A stretch of 64,000 nucleotides of DNA from contig NZ_JAPENM010000011.1 of NCBI RefSeq assembly GCF_026342035.1, positions 32,989 to 96,988 of the forward strand, read 5' to 3'. A program made the translations under genes and the position numbers. The DNA comes from Aldersonia sp. NBC_00410 (GTDB lineage Bacteria; Actinomycetota; Actinomycetes; Mycobacteriales; Mycobacteriaceae). Under the pieces are notes generated by a model, which saw nothing but the letters and a program-made list of their open reading frames with translations, was not told the origin of the DNA and searched no databases. The stretch's first letter is position 1; each line of letters starts with the position of its first letter. Positions 8,575 to 17,550 of this stretch are shown here, in pieces.

Positions 8575-9720
8575 GTGGAGCGCACCATTTTCGAGCCCGA
8601 GCATGATCTGTTTCGGGAGTCCTACCGCAAGTTTCTCGACCAGCACGTCGCGCCGAACCACGCCAAGTGGGAAGAGCAGCACATCGTCGACCGTGACGTC
8701 TGGCTCGAGGCAGGTAAGCAGGGATTCCTCGGAACCGATGTCGCGGAGGAGTACGGCGGCGGCGGAGTGAAGGACTTCCGCTACAACGCGGTCGTTACCG
8801 AAGAATCCACCGCCGGCGGTTACAGCGGGCTCGGATTCGTCCTGCAGAACGATGTCATCTCGCCCTACCTGAACGAGCTCGCGACCGAGGAGCAGAAGCA
8901 GCGCTGGCTGCCCGGCTTCTGTTCGGGCGAGCTCATCACCGCGATCGCCATGACCGAGCCCGGCACCGGTAGCGACCTGCAGGGCATCAAGACCCGCGCC
9001 GTCCGCGACGGCAGCGACTGGGTGCTCAACGGCAACAAGACCTTTATCACGAACGGCATCAACTCCGACCTGGTGATCGTGGTCGCGCAGACCGACCCCG
9101 AGAAGGGCGCGCAGGGCTTCAGCCTGCTGGTTGTCGAGCGCGGCATGAAGGGCTTCGAGCGCGGCCGCAACCTGGACAAGATCGGCATGCCTGCCCAGGA
9201 CACCGCAGAGCTGAACTTCGACAACGTGCGCATCCCCGCCGAGAACCTGCTCGGCCAGGAGGGCATGGGCTTCATCCACCTGATGCAGAACCTGCCGCAG
9301 GAGCGCCTGTCCATCGCGGTCGGTGCGGCCGCCGGTATGGAGCGTTGTCTCGACATGACCAAGCAGTACGTCCGCGATCGGCAGGCCTTCGGCAAGCCCA
9401 TCGGCGCCCTGCAGAACACCCGGTTCGTGCTGGCCGAGCTCGCCACCAAGACGACCGCGGTGCGGGTGTTCGTGGACAAGTGCATCGAGTTGCTCAACGA
9501 GGACAAGCTGTCCGTGCAGGAAGCCGCCATGGCCAAGTGGTGGTCCACCGAGGAGCAGCTCGACCTGATCAACCGGTGCCTGCAGCTGCACGGCGGTTAC
9601 GGCTACATGAAGGAATACCCGATCGCGAAGGCGTACATGGACGCCCGCATCACCACGATCTTCGGTGGCACCACCGAGATCATGAAGGAGATCATCGGTC
9701 GAGGGCTGAATTTGTCCTGA
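8575..9720 (+). CDS. fadE20: Acyl-CoA dehydrogenase, FadE20-type
   Basis: This is an FAD-dependent acyl-CoA dehydrogenase that introduces the alpha-beta double bond in fatty acyl-CoA. The 381-aa product shows the family regions AMTEPGTGSDLQGIKT (flavin/substrate contact) and IFGGTTEIMKEIIG near the C terminus (FAD binding). The GTG at 8575 is preferred because GAGGAG lies 5 nt upstream; the alternative GTG at 8569 overlaps that site. The neighbours lexA, the LysM gene and nrdR match the M. tuberculosis fadE20-lexA-nrdR region (recalled), supporting orthology. The exact chain length accepted is not visible. Confidence 0.88.
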   Translation: MERTIFEPEHDLFRESYRKFLDQHVAPNHAKWEEQHIVDRDVWLEAGKQGFLGTDVAEEYGGGGVKDFRYNAVVTEESTAGGYSGLGFVLQNDVISPYLNELATEEQKQRWLPGFCSGELITAIAMTEPGTGSDLQGIKTRAVRDGSDWVLNGNKTFITNGINSDLVIVVAQTDPEKGAQGFSLLVVERGMKGFERGRNLDKIGMPAQDTAELNFDNVRIPAENLLGQEGMGFIHLMQNLPQERLSIAVGAAAGMERCLDMTKQYVRDRQAFGKPIGALQNTRFVLAELATKTTAVRVFVDKCIELLNEDKLSVQEAAMAKWWSTEEQLDLINRCLQLHGGYGYMKEYPIAKAYMDARITTIFGGTTEIMKEIIGRGLNLS

Positions 9721-9758
9721 CGGCCGGGAGGTCTGAACCCGGCCTGATGCAAGCGAAG

Positions 9759-9794
9759 AAATCCCGGGATGGCGGTGCGCCATCCCGGGATTTT
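9759..9794. terminator. Bidirectional terminator between fadE20 and lexA
   Basis: A perfect 16-bp stem (9759-9774 with 9778-9793) around a 3-nt loop begins with A's and ends with T's, so it can stop transcription from both convergent genes. Confidence 0.9.
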
Positions 9795-9817
9795 CGTCTG
9801 TCGCGGCAGTGCGCCCG

Positions 9818-10504
9818 TCAGATCTTGCGGATTACGGTCACGACCTTGCCGAGAATCGCCGCGTCGTTGCCCGGGATCGGTTCGAACAACGGATTGTGCG
9901 GGAGCAGCCAGATCTTCGAACCGGTGCGCTTGAAGGTCTTCACGGTCGCCTCGTTATCGATCATCGCCGCCACGATGTCGCCATTGTCGGCGACGTTCTG
10001 CTGGCGCACGACGACCCAGTCGCCGTCGCAGATCGCGGCATCGACCATTGACTCGCCGACCACCTTGAGCAGGAACAACGACCCTTCGCCGACGAGTTCG
10101 CGGGGCAGCGGAAAGACATCTTCCACGGCCTGTTCGGCGAGAATTGGGCCACCTGCGGCAATCCGGCCGAGCACCGGGACGTAGGCAGCCGCGGGAAGCT
10201 GCTCATCGGGGCGCATCGACGGCTCCGCCGCGGCAGAGGTGGCCGCGGAGATTTCATCGAGACCGCGGACGTCCACGGCGCGCGGCCGGTTCGGATCGCG
10301 ACGTAGGTAGCCCTTGCGCTCGAGGGTGCGCAACTGGTGTGCGACCGAGGACGTCGAGGTCAGACCGACCGCATCACCGATCTCACGGATGCTCGGCGGA
10401 TAGCCGCGTTCGACGACCGAGGCGCGGATGACCTCGAGCACGCTGCGCTGGCGTTCGGTGAGTCCCGCGGCGATATCCGGACCGTTGCTGCTCGCGTCTT
10501 TCAT
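9818..10504 (-). CDS. lexA: LexA, SOS-response repressor
   Basis: LexA represses DNA-damage genes and cleaves itself when RecA filaments form. The 228-aa product has an N-terminal winged helix ([20 protein letters not shown] and [20 protein letters not shown]), the Ala-Gly cleavage bond in GRIAAGGPI, the catalytic Ser in GESMVDAAI and the catalytic Lys in ATVKTFKR. Translation could also start at an ATG 39 nt upstream. A consensus LexA box lies at 10608-10623, so it is autoregulated and shares control with the divergent LysM gene. Confidence 0.95.
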   Translation of the reverse strand: MKDASSNGPDIAAGLTERQRSVLEVIRASVVERGYPPSIREIGDAVGLTSTSSVAHQLRTLERKGYLRRDPNRPRAVDVRGLDEISAATSAAAEPSMRPDEQLPAAAYVPVLGRIAAGGPILAEQAVEDVFPLPRELVGEGSLFLLKVVGESMVDAAICDGDWVVVRQQNVADNGDIVAAMIDNEATVKTFKRTGSKIWLLPHNPLFEPIPGNDAAILGKVVTVIRKI

Positions 10505-10607
10505 GACCTGGCTGCCTTCATGACCGAACACCCTCCATCGCACACCCCTCCAGACCTCGACCGATCAAATGCTTCGGCATCGAACTTAGCGCCGCGAGCA
10601 CGTTCTT

Positions 10608-10623
10608 TCAAACATTTGTTCGA
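10608..10623. promoter_or_regulatory. LexA (SOS) box
   Basis: TCAAACATTTGTTCGA differs from the actinobacterial consensus TCGAACNNNNGTTCGA at one position. It lies between divergent lexA and the LysM gene and should control both. Confidence 0.85.
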
Positions 10624-10729
10624 GCATGTCGCGAATTTGTCGGAGGGCCGTGATAGAACTTCGAACATCAGTGCATCGAACGCGTGATCGAACGCCGTGC
10701 GACAGCCCGCAGCAGAGAGGGAGAAGTCC

Positions 10730-11269
10730 ATGAGCACCACGACGATGAGGTACACGGCCGCCCAGCGGCCCGGTTCGGCAGCCGCAAGCCGCCCCGGCCA
10801 GGCCCCCGCCGAGGCAAGAATCGCCACCGTCCCTCGCCCGGCCCACGTCGCCGGATCGCGTCGCCGCCGGCCGCCCGGCGCCCCGCTCCCGTACCGGGAG
10901 CGGTCCTACGCCTCCCGGCAGGCGACCTCGCAGCGCGGCCGCCACCCGCTGGGCCCGGACCCCCGACGCCTCGGCCAACCGCGGGATGTCGGCTTTGCCG
11001 GGATGGTCGTCGCCGGGTTGATGACCGCACTCGTGGTGGCCGCGATTCTCGGTCTCGCGCACCTGCGTGCCACCCCGGCCGCGACCGCACCCGCCGACAC
11101 GGCAGTGGTCGCGGTGCGCGACGGTGAGTCGCTGTCCGACATCGCGCGGCGGATCGCACCCGACGCCGGGGTCGGGGCGACCGTCGACCGGATCATCACG
11201 CTCAACGGCATGTCCGGTGCCGGTGTCCGGTCGGGTCAGTTGCTGGTCGTTCCCGCCTTCGAGCGATGA
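10730..11269 (+). CDS. SOS-induced LysM membrane protein, divisome inhibitor (Rv2719c/ChiZ-like)
   Basis: The protein has a basic, Pro/Arg-rich cytoplasmic N terminus (about 95 residues), one membrane segment ([20 protein letters not shown]) and an outside LysM domain ([14 protein letters not shown] ... RSGQLLVVP) that binds peptidoglycan. Divergence from lexA across an SOS box is the arrangement of M. tuberculosis Rv2719c and corynebacterial DivS, which halt cell division after DNA damage; function is inferred from that. The ATG at 10730 is preceded by a purine-rich GAGAGGGAGAAG; an upstream GTG (10697) would add 11 residues. Confidence 0.85.
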   Translation: MSTTTMRYTAAQRPGSAAASRPGQAPAEARIATVPRPAHVAGSRRRRPPGAPLPYRERSYASRQATSQRGRHPLGPDPRRLGQPRDVGFAGMVVAGLMTALVVAAILGLAHLRATPAATAPADTAVVAVRDGESLSDIARRIAPDAGVGATVDRIITLNGMSGAGVRSGQLLVVPAFER

Positions 11270-11306
11270 CTCCCGCGCGGGGCGCGGCACGGTGGCCCGC
11301 ATATCC

Positions 11307-11366
11307 GGCGTTGATTCCCACCGCCGGTCCGGCGTTGATTCCCACCGCCGGTCCGGCGTTCATTCC
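11307..11366. repeat. 24-bp tandem repeat, 2.5 copies, upstream of nrdR
   Basis: A 24-bp unit beginning GGCGTTGATTCCCACC occurs at 11307-11330 and 11331-11354 identically, with a 12-bp partial third copy (one mismatch) to 11366. It lies in the 266-bp gap between the LysM gene and nrdR; no gene is visible in that gap. Confidence 0.9.
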
Positions 11367-11535
11367 ACTGGTGCTGTGCGCCATTGCACGGCAGGTATCC
11401 TCGGATTCGGTTGGCGATACCTCGCCAAGCGGCCGTGTCGATCTCGCGCTACCCACACGCGGTGCTCGTCCGATCGGGTGGGCGTCGGATGTGCGAGTCG
11501 GCCGCAGACCGCTCGGCACCGACGAAGGATCACAC

Positions 11536-12003
11536 ATGCACTGCCCGTTCTGCCGGCATCCCGACTCTCGCGTTGTCGATTCGCGCGAGGCGGACGAGGG
11601 TACGGCCATCCGGCGGCGCCGGTCCTGTCCGGAATGCGGTCGCCGATTCACTACCGTCGAGACGGCGGTCCTTGCGGTCGTCAAACGCAGTGGTGTCACC
11701 GAGCCGTTCAGCCGCGAGAAGGTCATCCGAGGTGTCCGTCGCGCCTGTCAGGGCCGTGAGGTCGACAACGATGCCTTGAACCTGCTCGCCCAGCAGGTGG
11801 AAGACTCGGTCCGCTCCTCGGGGTCGGCGGAGGTGCCGAGTCACGAAGTGGGCCTGGCGATCCTGCAGCCCCTGCGCGACCTCGACGAGGTGGCGTACCT
11901 ACGTTTCGCCTCGGTCTACCGCTCGTTCAGCTCCGCGGAAGACTTCGAGCGCGAAATCGAGGATATGCGCGCCCGCCGCGCCGAAGCCGCGGCCGCGGAG
12001 TAG
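11536..12003 (+). CDS. nrdR: Transcriptional repressor NrdR
   Basis: NrdR represses ribonucleotide reductase genes in response to ATP/dATP levels. The 155-aa protein begins [13 protein letters not shown] and has a four-Cys zinc ribbon (CPFC at residues 3-6, CPECGRRF at about 31-38) followed by an ATP-cone domain (about 49-139; [23 protein letters not shown], here [11 protein letters not shown]). A GAAGGA site precedes the ATG. The location next to lexA and the LysM gene is conserved. No ribonucleotide reductase gene is in the window, so it acts on distant targets. Confidence 0.95.
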   Translation: MHCPFCRHPDSRVVDSREADEGTAIRRRRSCPECGRRFTTVETAVLAVVKRSGVTEPFSREKVIRGVRRACQGREVDNDALNLLAQQVEDSVRSSGSAEVPSHEVGLAILQPLRDLDEVAYLRFASVYRSFSSAEDFEREIEDMRARRAEAAAAE

Positions 12004-12009
12004 GCCGGT

Positions 12010-12081
12010 CCAGCGGCAGGCCGCGGTGTAGAACTAGCGGCTCGCCGCGGTGTCGCACTAGCGGCTCGCTGCGGTAATTGC
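12010..12081. repeat. 24-bp tandem repeat spanning the hrpA stop codon
   Basis: Units start at 12010, 12034 and 12058. Each carries the pattern C(T/C)AGCGGC followed by GCGGT, and the second and third carry the minus-strand TAG. The hrpA stop is in the third unit, so the outer copies lie just beyond the gene. Copies have diverged by a few bases each. Confidence 0.75.
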
Positions 12082-15000
12082 CCTCTCGATGCGCTTCTCC
12101 GACACCGGGATCGGGGTGCCGACCCGCTGCGCGAACAGGCTGATCCGCAGTTCCTCGATCAGCCAGGAGATCGCAAGGACATCCGGCGCGGCCGCGCGTT
12201 CGGACGGCAGCGACGCGAGCAAGCGTTCGTAATGGGCGTAGACCCGGTCGAGAACGGTCATGCCTGCGCGGTCACGTGCCGCGCTCGACGGCAACGCTTG
12301 CAACCGCACCAACGCGCCTTCCAGGTAGCGCGGTAGCTCGCGCAGCCGCGCGGCGCCCAGATCGGCCACGAACCCGTCGAAGACGAGGTTGGCGAGCTGA
12401 TCGCGAACGTCCTCGGCAATATCGTCCGGCGCGCTCCCGATTTCAGCGCGGACCTGCGTCGCCCCCCGCAACACCGGCAAGACCAATCGCACGATCTCGG
12501 CGACGCGAGCGGCGAGTCGGGGCCGCACCGTCGCCAGCAGCGCATCGAAATCCTCGGGCGTGCGCACATCGCCCGCGGCGGAGACGAATTCGTCCACCGC
12601 GCACACCCGGCAGTCTGCAACAAGGGCGTCGAGCGAGACGTAGGGGCTCTGGCTCAGCACGAGCCGGTCCGCCGCGCCGAGTCCGGCGAGCGCGGATTTC
12701 GCCGGCGTGCTCACCGCCCGCAGGATCAGTTCGCGCACACCGGTACGCATCGCCGCGGACTGCTCGCGTGCCGTGCTGAGTACCCGCACCGCCACACCAC
12801 CGGTTTCGGGCACGAGCGCCGGGTAACCGGTGACCGACTGCCCGCCGATTCGCTGGGTCACCGTCGGCTCGAGCGTGCCGAGGGTTTCGCTGGTCCACAC
12901 CGTGGCCGGCGCACGTTCGGCCGCGGCGGTCGCCGCCGCGACGGCCGCGTTGGTCTGGGTTGCGAACCGCGCCTTCAGTTCCGCGAGCGCCCTGCTGGTG
13001 CCGAGCGCCTCGCCGTCCGGCCCGACCGCGGCGAATGTCATGCGCAGATGATCGGGTAGCGCCGACGGGTCGAAGTCGCCGGCCGAGATTGGGGTTGCGC
13101 CGAGCCGGGACAGCTCACGGGCCAGCCCGGTGTGTAACGGTTCGGCCCGCGGGGTCAGCGTGGCCAGCGCGGCGCGCGCGAAATCCGGTGCGGGAACCAC
13201 GTTGCGGCGCAGTTGCTTCGGCAGCGACTTCACCAGCGCCGCAGCCAGTTCCTCGCGCAATCCGGGGACCAGCCAGTCGAATCCGACATCGCGGACATGC
13301 GCGAGTTGCGCGACCGGGATGCGCACCGTGACACCGTCGTCGTCGGCACCGGGCTCGAAGTTGTAGCGGAGCGCGAACTGCAATTCGCCTTGCCGCCACG
13401 CGTCCGGATACTCGCCGCCGAGCACGGCCACGGCGTCCCGATTGACCAGCGTGTCCGGGGTGAAGTCGAGCAGATCGGGCTGCTTGCGGCGTGCCTGTTT
13501 CCACCAGGTGTCGAAATGCCGGGCCGACACCACTTCCGGGCCGACCCGCTCGTCGTAGAACTCGAACAGGGTCTCGTCGTCGACGAGGATGTCACGGCGC
13601 CGGGCCCGGCTCTCCAACTCGGCGACGTCGTCGATCAGCTCCCGATTGCGCTGGAAGAAGCGGTGATTGGTCTGCCACTCGCCGTGCACCAGCGCATGCC
13701 GAATGAACAGCTCACGGGACTGGTCGGGGTCGATCCCGGCGTAGGGCACCAGGCGCCGCGCCACCAGTGGTACCCCGTACAAGGTGACCCGCTCGTAGGC
13801 CATCGCCGCCCCGCGCTTCGCCGACCAATGCGGCTCGGAGTAGGTGCGCTTGACCAAATGCGGCGCGAGCGTCTCGGCCCACTCCGGTTCGATCCGGCCC
13901 ACCATGCGGCCCCACAGCCGCGAGGTCTCCACCAGTTCGGCGGCCATCACCCAACTCGGTGGTTTGCGGGCCAGCGACGAGCCGGGGAAGATCGCGAACT
14001 TCGCCCCACGCGCACCGAGGTATTCGCGGCCACCGCGCGGCCGCTCGCTCCTCTTCGGATCGCTCTTCTTGGCGTCGCCCTGTTTCGGGCCGGTACTGCC
14101 ACGCTCGTCGAGCTGACCGATATGCGACAGCATGCCCGCCAGCAGTGCCCGATGCACCGAGTTCTCCTCCGCGGGCGCGGAATTGAGCGTCCAGCCCATG
14201 CCGCGGGTGATGGTGCGCAGCTGCCCGTGCAGATCCTGCCATTCCCTGATCCGTAACCAGTGCAGGAACTCGGCTCGGCACATTTTGCGGAACTGGTTGG
14301 ACGACAATGACTTCCGCTGCTCGCCCAGGTACTCCCATAGCTTTGCGAAAGCCAGGAAATCCGAGCCGGGGACGTTGAAGCGGGCGTGCGAGGCATCGGC
14401 GGCCTGCTGCTGGTCGACCGGCCGCTCGCGCACATCCTGGATGGACAGTGCCGCGACGATCACCAGGGTCTCCTGCAGACACCCGCCGCGATGCCCCTCG
14501 ACCAGCATCCGCGCCATCCGCGGATCGACCGGTAGTTGGGCGAGTTCGCGGCCGGTCGGCGTCAGCGTCGGCGTGGTCTGCCCACCGACGGTCGTAATGG
14601 CGCCGAGTTCCTCGAGCAGCGCGATACCGTCGCGGATACTGCGCCGGTCGGGCGGTTCCACGAACGGGAAGCTCTCGATATCGCCGAGACCGAGGGCGGT
14701 CATCTGCAGGATCACCGCGGCGAGATTCGTGCGGAGAATCTCGGGTTCGGTGAAGACGGGCCGCGCCTCGAAATCCTCCTCGGAGTACAGCCGGATGCAG
14801 ATGCCGTCGGCGACGCGGCCGCACCGACCGGCGCGCTGGCGCGCGGAGGCCTGCGAGATGGGTTCGATCGGCAGCCGCTGCACCTTCGTGCGCACCGAAT
14901 AGCGCGAGATGCGGGCCGTGCCGGGATCGACCACGTACCGAATACCCGGCACCGTCAGCGAAGTCTCGGCGACGTTGGTGGACAACACCACTCGTCGCCC

Positions 15001-16029
15001 GGTGTGCGACTCGAAAACCTTGTGCTGCTCGGCGGCAGAGAGCCGCGCATACAGCGGGACGATCTCGGTGCGCGGCAGCTTCAGGTCGCGCAACGCGTCC
15101 GCGGTATCGCGGATCTCGCGCTCACCGGAGAGGAACACCAGGATGTCGCCATCGCCCTCGGTGCACAGTTCGAGCACCGCCTCGCCGACCGCGTCCACCG
15201 GGTCCCGGTCGATCAGCTGGTCGCCAACTTCCACCGTGAGCGGTTGGTAGCGCACCTCGACCGGATAGGAACGACCGGAGACCTCAACGATCGGTGCCGC
15301 GCGATCCCCGCGTGAAAAGTGTCGCGCGAACAATTCCGGGTCGATGGTCGCCGAGGTGATGATCACCTTCAGATCGGGGCGGCGGGGGAGCAGCTCGCGC
15401 AAGTACCCGAGGAGGAAGTCGATGTTGAGGCTGCGCTCGTGCGCCTCGTCGATGATGATCGTGTCGTAGCTGCGCAACAGCCGGTCGCGCTGAATCTCGG
15501 CGAGCAGGATGCCGTCGGTCATCAGCTTGACCAGTGTGTTCGGCGAGGCCTGATCGGTGAACCGGACCGTGTAGCCGACGACGTCGCCGAGTTCGGTGCC
15601 CAGCTCCTCGGCGATTCGTTCGGCGACGGTGCGCGCGGCGAGGCGGCGCGGCTGGGTGTGCCCGATCATACCGCGGATGCCGCGGCCGAGTTCGAGACAG
15701 ATCTTCGGGATCTGGGTGGTTTTGCCCGACCCGGTCTCGCCCGCGACGATCACCACCTGGTTCGCCGCGATCGCGGCGGCGATGTCGTCTCGCCGGGCGG
15801 AGACGGGCAACGTCTCGGGGTAGACGATCGCGGGCACACTTGCCGCGCGCGCCGTCAGTCGATCGCGGGCACGATCGATGTCGGCCGCGATCGCAGTCAG
15901 TGCGCCGTCGTCGCGGGCGCGTTCGAGACGGCGGCGCAGCCGGTGTTCATCGCGCAGGGACAACTCCGCAAGCGCTGATTTGAGGGCGCGGCGGTTCGGG
16001 CCGGTCGGCGCCGCGGGGGAACTGGACAT
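12058..16029 (-). CDS. hrpA: ATP-dependent RNA helicase HrpA (DEAH box)
   Basis: This 1323-aa helicase has Walker A GETGSGKTTQIPK, the DEAH box in IIIDEAHERSLN, motif III SATID and motif VI QRAGRCGR, then HA2 and OB-fold domains and the long C-terminal HrpA extension (DUF3418). HrpA unwinds structured mRNA and, in E. coli, rescues stalled ribosomes; the same role is plausible here. The start at 16029 (MSSSPAAPTG) is preferred; an ORF start at 16140 would run into the divergent aminotransferase gene. The last codons lie in a 24-bp tandem repeat. Confidence 0.93.
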   Translation of the reverse strand: MSSSPAAPTGPNRRALKSALAELSLRDEHRLRRRLERARDDGALTAIAADIDRARDRLTARAASVPAIVYPETLPVSARRDDIAAAIAANQVVIVAGETGSGKTTQIPKICLELGRGIRGMIGHTQPRRLAARTVAERIAEELGTELGDVVGYTVRFTDQASPNTLVKLMTDGILLAEIQRDRLLRSYDTIIIDEAHERSLNIDFLLGYLRELLPRRPDLKVIITSATIDPELFARHFSRGDRAAPIVEVSGRSYPVEVRYQPLTVEVGDQLIDRDPVDAVGEAVLELCTEGDGDILVFLSGEREIRDTADALRDLKLPRTEIVPLYARLSAAEQHKVFESHTGRRVVLSTNVAETSLTVPGIRYVVDPGTARISRYSVRTKVQRLPIEPISQASARQRAGRCGRVADGICIRLYSEEDFEARPVFTEPEILRTNLAAVILQMTALGLGDIESFPFVEPPDRRSIRDGIALLEELGAITTVGGQTTPTLTPTGRELAQLPVDPRMARMLVEGHRGGCLQETLVIVAALSIQDVRERPVDQQQAADASHARFNVPGSDFLAFAKLWEYLGEQRKSLSSNQFRKMCRAEFLHWLRIREWQDLHGQLRTITRGMGWTLNSAPAEENSVHRALLAGMLSHIGQLDERGSTGPKQGDAKKSDPKRSERPRGGREYLGARGAKFAIFPGSSLARKPPSWVMAAELVETSRLWGRMVGRIEPEWAETLAPHLVKRTYSEPHWSAKRGAAMAYERVTLYGVPLVARRLVPYAGIDPDQSRELFIRHALVHGEWQTNHRFFQRNRELIDDVAELESRARRRDILVDDETLFEFYDERVGPEVVSARHFDTWWKQARRKQPDLLDFTPDTLVNRDAVAVLGGEYPDAWRQGELQFALRYNFEPGADDDGVTVRIPVAQLAHVRDVGFDWLVPGLREELAAALVKSLPKQLRRNVVPAPDFARAALATLTPRAEPLHTGLARELSRLGATPISAGDFDPSALPDHLRMTFAAVGPDGEALGTSRALAELKARFATQTNAAVAAATAAAERAPATVWTSETLGTLEPTVTQRIGGQSVTGYPALVPETGGVAVRVLSTAREQSAAMRTGVRELILRAVSTPAKSALAGLGAADRLVLSQSPYVSLDALVADCRVCAVDEFVSAAGDVRTPEDFDALLATVRPRLAARVAEIVRLVLPVLRGATQVRAEIGSAPDDIAEDVRDQLANLVFDGFVADLGAARLRELPRYLEGALVRLQALPSSAARDRAGMTVLDRVYAHYERLLASLPSERAAAPDVLAISWLIEELRISLFAQRVGTPIPVSEKRIERAITAASR

Positions 16030-16108
16030 CTCGATTTCCAAGCCTAGCGTGCGGGTTCGCGCACCTACGATTGGCGTTGGGGGCCGAGATCGCCGAACAG
16101 GAGCACAC

Positions 16109-17332
16109 ATGGGTTCGTTGTGGCATGGGTTCGCAGACATGGGCGCCGTCGAGCGCGACGGAGCGTTCGTGATCGCGCGCGGGGAGGGCGCCTACATCTG
16201 GGATGCCGCAGGAAACCGCTACCTCGACGCAACCGCCGGGCTGTGGTTCACCAACGTCGGGCACGGCCGCCGGGAGATTGCCGACGCAGTCGGGTCGCAA
16301 CTCGCCGAGTTGGCGCACTACTCGAACTTCGGCGACTTCGCCTCGACCGTCACCGTCGAGCTGGCCGAGCGGCTGGCCGCGATCGCGCCGGTGCCGGGCA
16401 GCAAGGTGTTCTTCACCTCGGGCGGGTCCGACTCGGTGGACACCGCGGCGAAACTCGCGCGCCGGTACTGGCACGAACTCGGCCGCCCGAACAAGCGGAT
16501 CATCGTGGGGCGGCAGAAGGCCTACCACGGCATGCATGTCGCGGGGACGGCGATCTCAGGCCTGCCGCCCAATCGCGAGGGGTACGGCGAACTGATGGCC
16601 GACGCACGAACAGTCGCGTGGGACGACGCGAAGAGTCTGCTCACGCTGATCGAGGAGGTCGGCGCGGACACGATCGCGGCGTTCTTCTGCGAGCCGGTCA
16701 TCGGCGCCGGCGGGGTGTACTCGCCGCCCGAGGGCTATCTCGGGGAGGTGCGCCAGATCTGTCGCGATCACGAGATCCTGTTCGTCGTCGACGAAGTGGT
16801 GACCGGGTTCGGTCGCATCGGTGGAAGTTGGTTCGCCGCAACGCGGCTCGGGCTCGAACCGGACCTGATGACCACCGCGAAGGGGCTCACCTCGGGGTAT
16901 GTCCCGATGGGGGCGGTGTTCATCGCACCGGCGATCGCTGCACCGTTCTATGCCGGCGGTACCTGGTGGCGACACGGCTACACCTACGGCGGGCACGCCG
17001 GTGCGGCGGCCGCGGCGATGGCGAACCTCGACATCATCGAGCGCGAGGGCCTGCTGACCGAGGCGAAGCGGCTCGAATCGACGTTGCACGCAGAGTTGGC
17101 GCCGCTGGCGGATTTGCCGGCGGTCACGGAGGTGCGCAGCGGTCTCGGTGCTGTCGCCGCCGTGCAACTGGCCGACGCGGCGGACGCCGCACCGGCGGTG
17201 CGACGGCTGCGCGAGCACGGTGTCTCCGGTCGTGCCGTCGGCAATGGGGCACTGCAGTTTTCACCCGCGTTCGTGATGACCGACGAGCAGGTCGCCGAGC
17301 TGGCGGCGGCGACACGGGCCGCGTTGACCTGA
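16109..17332 (+). CDS. Class III PLP-dependent aminotransferase
   Basis: This is a fold-type I, class III (omega-amino acid/adenosylmethionine-type) transaminase. The 407-aa protein has VVDEVVTGFGRIG with the pyridine-binding Asp, and the PLP lysine in TTAKGLTSGY (about residue 255). The start at 16109 has AGGAG 6 nt upstream. It resembles the M. tuberculosis Rv3329-type aminotransferases (recalled). The amine donor cannot be read from the sequence and the neighbours give no pathway. It is divergent from hrpA and convergent with the small membrane protein gene. Confidence 0.85.
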   Translation: MGSLWHGFADMGAVERDGAFVIARGEGAYIWDAAGNRYLDATAGLWFTNVGHGRREIADAVGSQLAELAHYSNFGDFASTVTVELAERLAAIAPVPGSKVFFTSGGSDSVDTAAKLARRYWHELGRPNKRIIVGRQKAYHGMHVAGTAISGLPPNREGYGELMADARTVAWDDAKSLLTLIEEVGADTIAAFFCEPVIGAGGVYSPPEGYLGEVRQICRDHEILFVVDEVVTGFGRIGGSWFAATRLGLEPDLMTTAKGLTSGYVPMGAVFIAPAIAAPFYAGGTWWRHGYTYGGHAGAAAAAMANLDIIEREGLLTEAKRLESTLHAELAPLADLPAVTEVRSGLGAVAAVQLADAADAAPAVRRLREHGVSGRAVGNGALQFSPAFVMTDEQVAELAAATRAALT

Positions 17333-17342
17333 GTATCGCGGC

Positions 17343-17513
17343 TCAGCCGCGGTCGACCCGGGCGTAGCGGGCGTGCAGCCGTTCGCGCACCTCGTCGGGG
17401 GTGTACGCACGGCGCTGCCGCTCGGACCGGGCCACCAGCACACCGGTCGCCGCAACACCGACCAGCCCGGCGATGCCGGCCAGCTTCCATGCATGAGAAC
17501 GCGTGAATCGCAT
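17343..17513 (-). CDS. 56-aa membrane protein
   Basis: This short gene encodes 56 residues: a basic N terminus (MRFTRSHAWK), one hydrophobic segment (LAGIAGLVGVAATGVLVA) and a charged C terminus (ERQRRAYTPDEVRERLHARY). An AAGGG ribosome-binding site sits just before the ATG. The YTPDEVRERLHARYA ending is a recurring pattern in tiny actinobacterial membrane proteins, which argues it is real despite its size. Only 10 nt separate its stop from the aminotransferase stop. Function unknown. Confidence 0.75.
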   Translation of the reverse strand: MRFTRSHAWKLAGIAGLVGVAATGVLVARSERQRRAYTPDEVRERLHARYARVDRG

Positions 17514-17538
17514 GCCCTTCAGAGTGACACATCACCCT

Positions 17539-17544
17539 TAGGCT
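17539..17544 (+). promoter_or_regulatory. -10 element, leaderless-type, for the papain-like gene
   Basis: TAGGCT ends 6 nt before the ATG at 17551, the spacing expected if transcription starts at the start codon. GAGGG in the gap is too close to act as a normal ribosome-binding site. Confidence 0.4.
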
Positions 17545-17550
17545 GAGGGC

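Noticed and set aside
11270..11535. NrdR box upstream of nrdR
   Set aside because: No convincing pair of 16-bp NrdR boxes was found; the noticeable structure there is the 24-bp tandem repeat.
17337..17351. CGCGGCT-C-AGCCGCG hairpin as a terminator
   Set aside because: The loop is one base and there is no T-run; it overlaps the stop of the 56-aa gene, so the palindrome may be chance.
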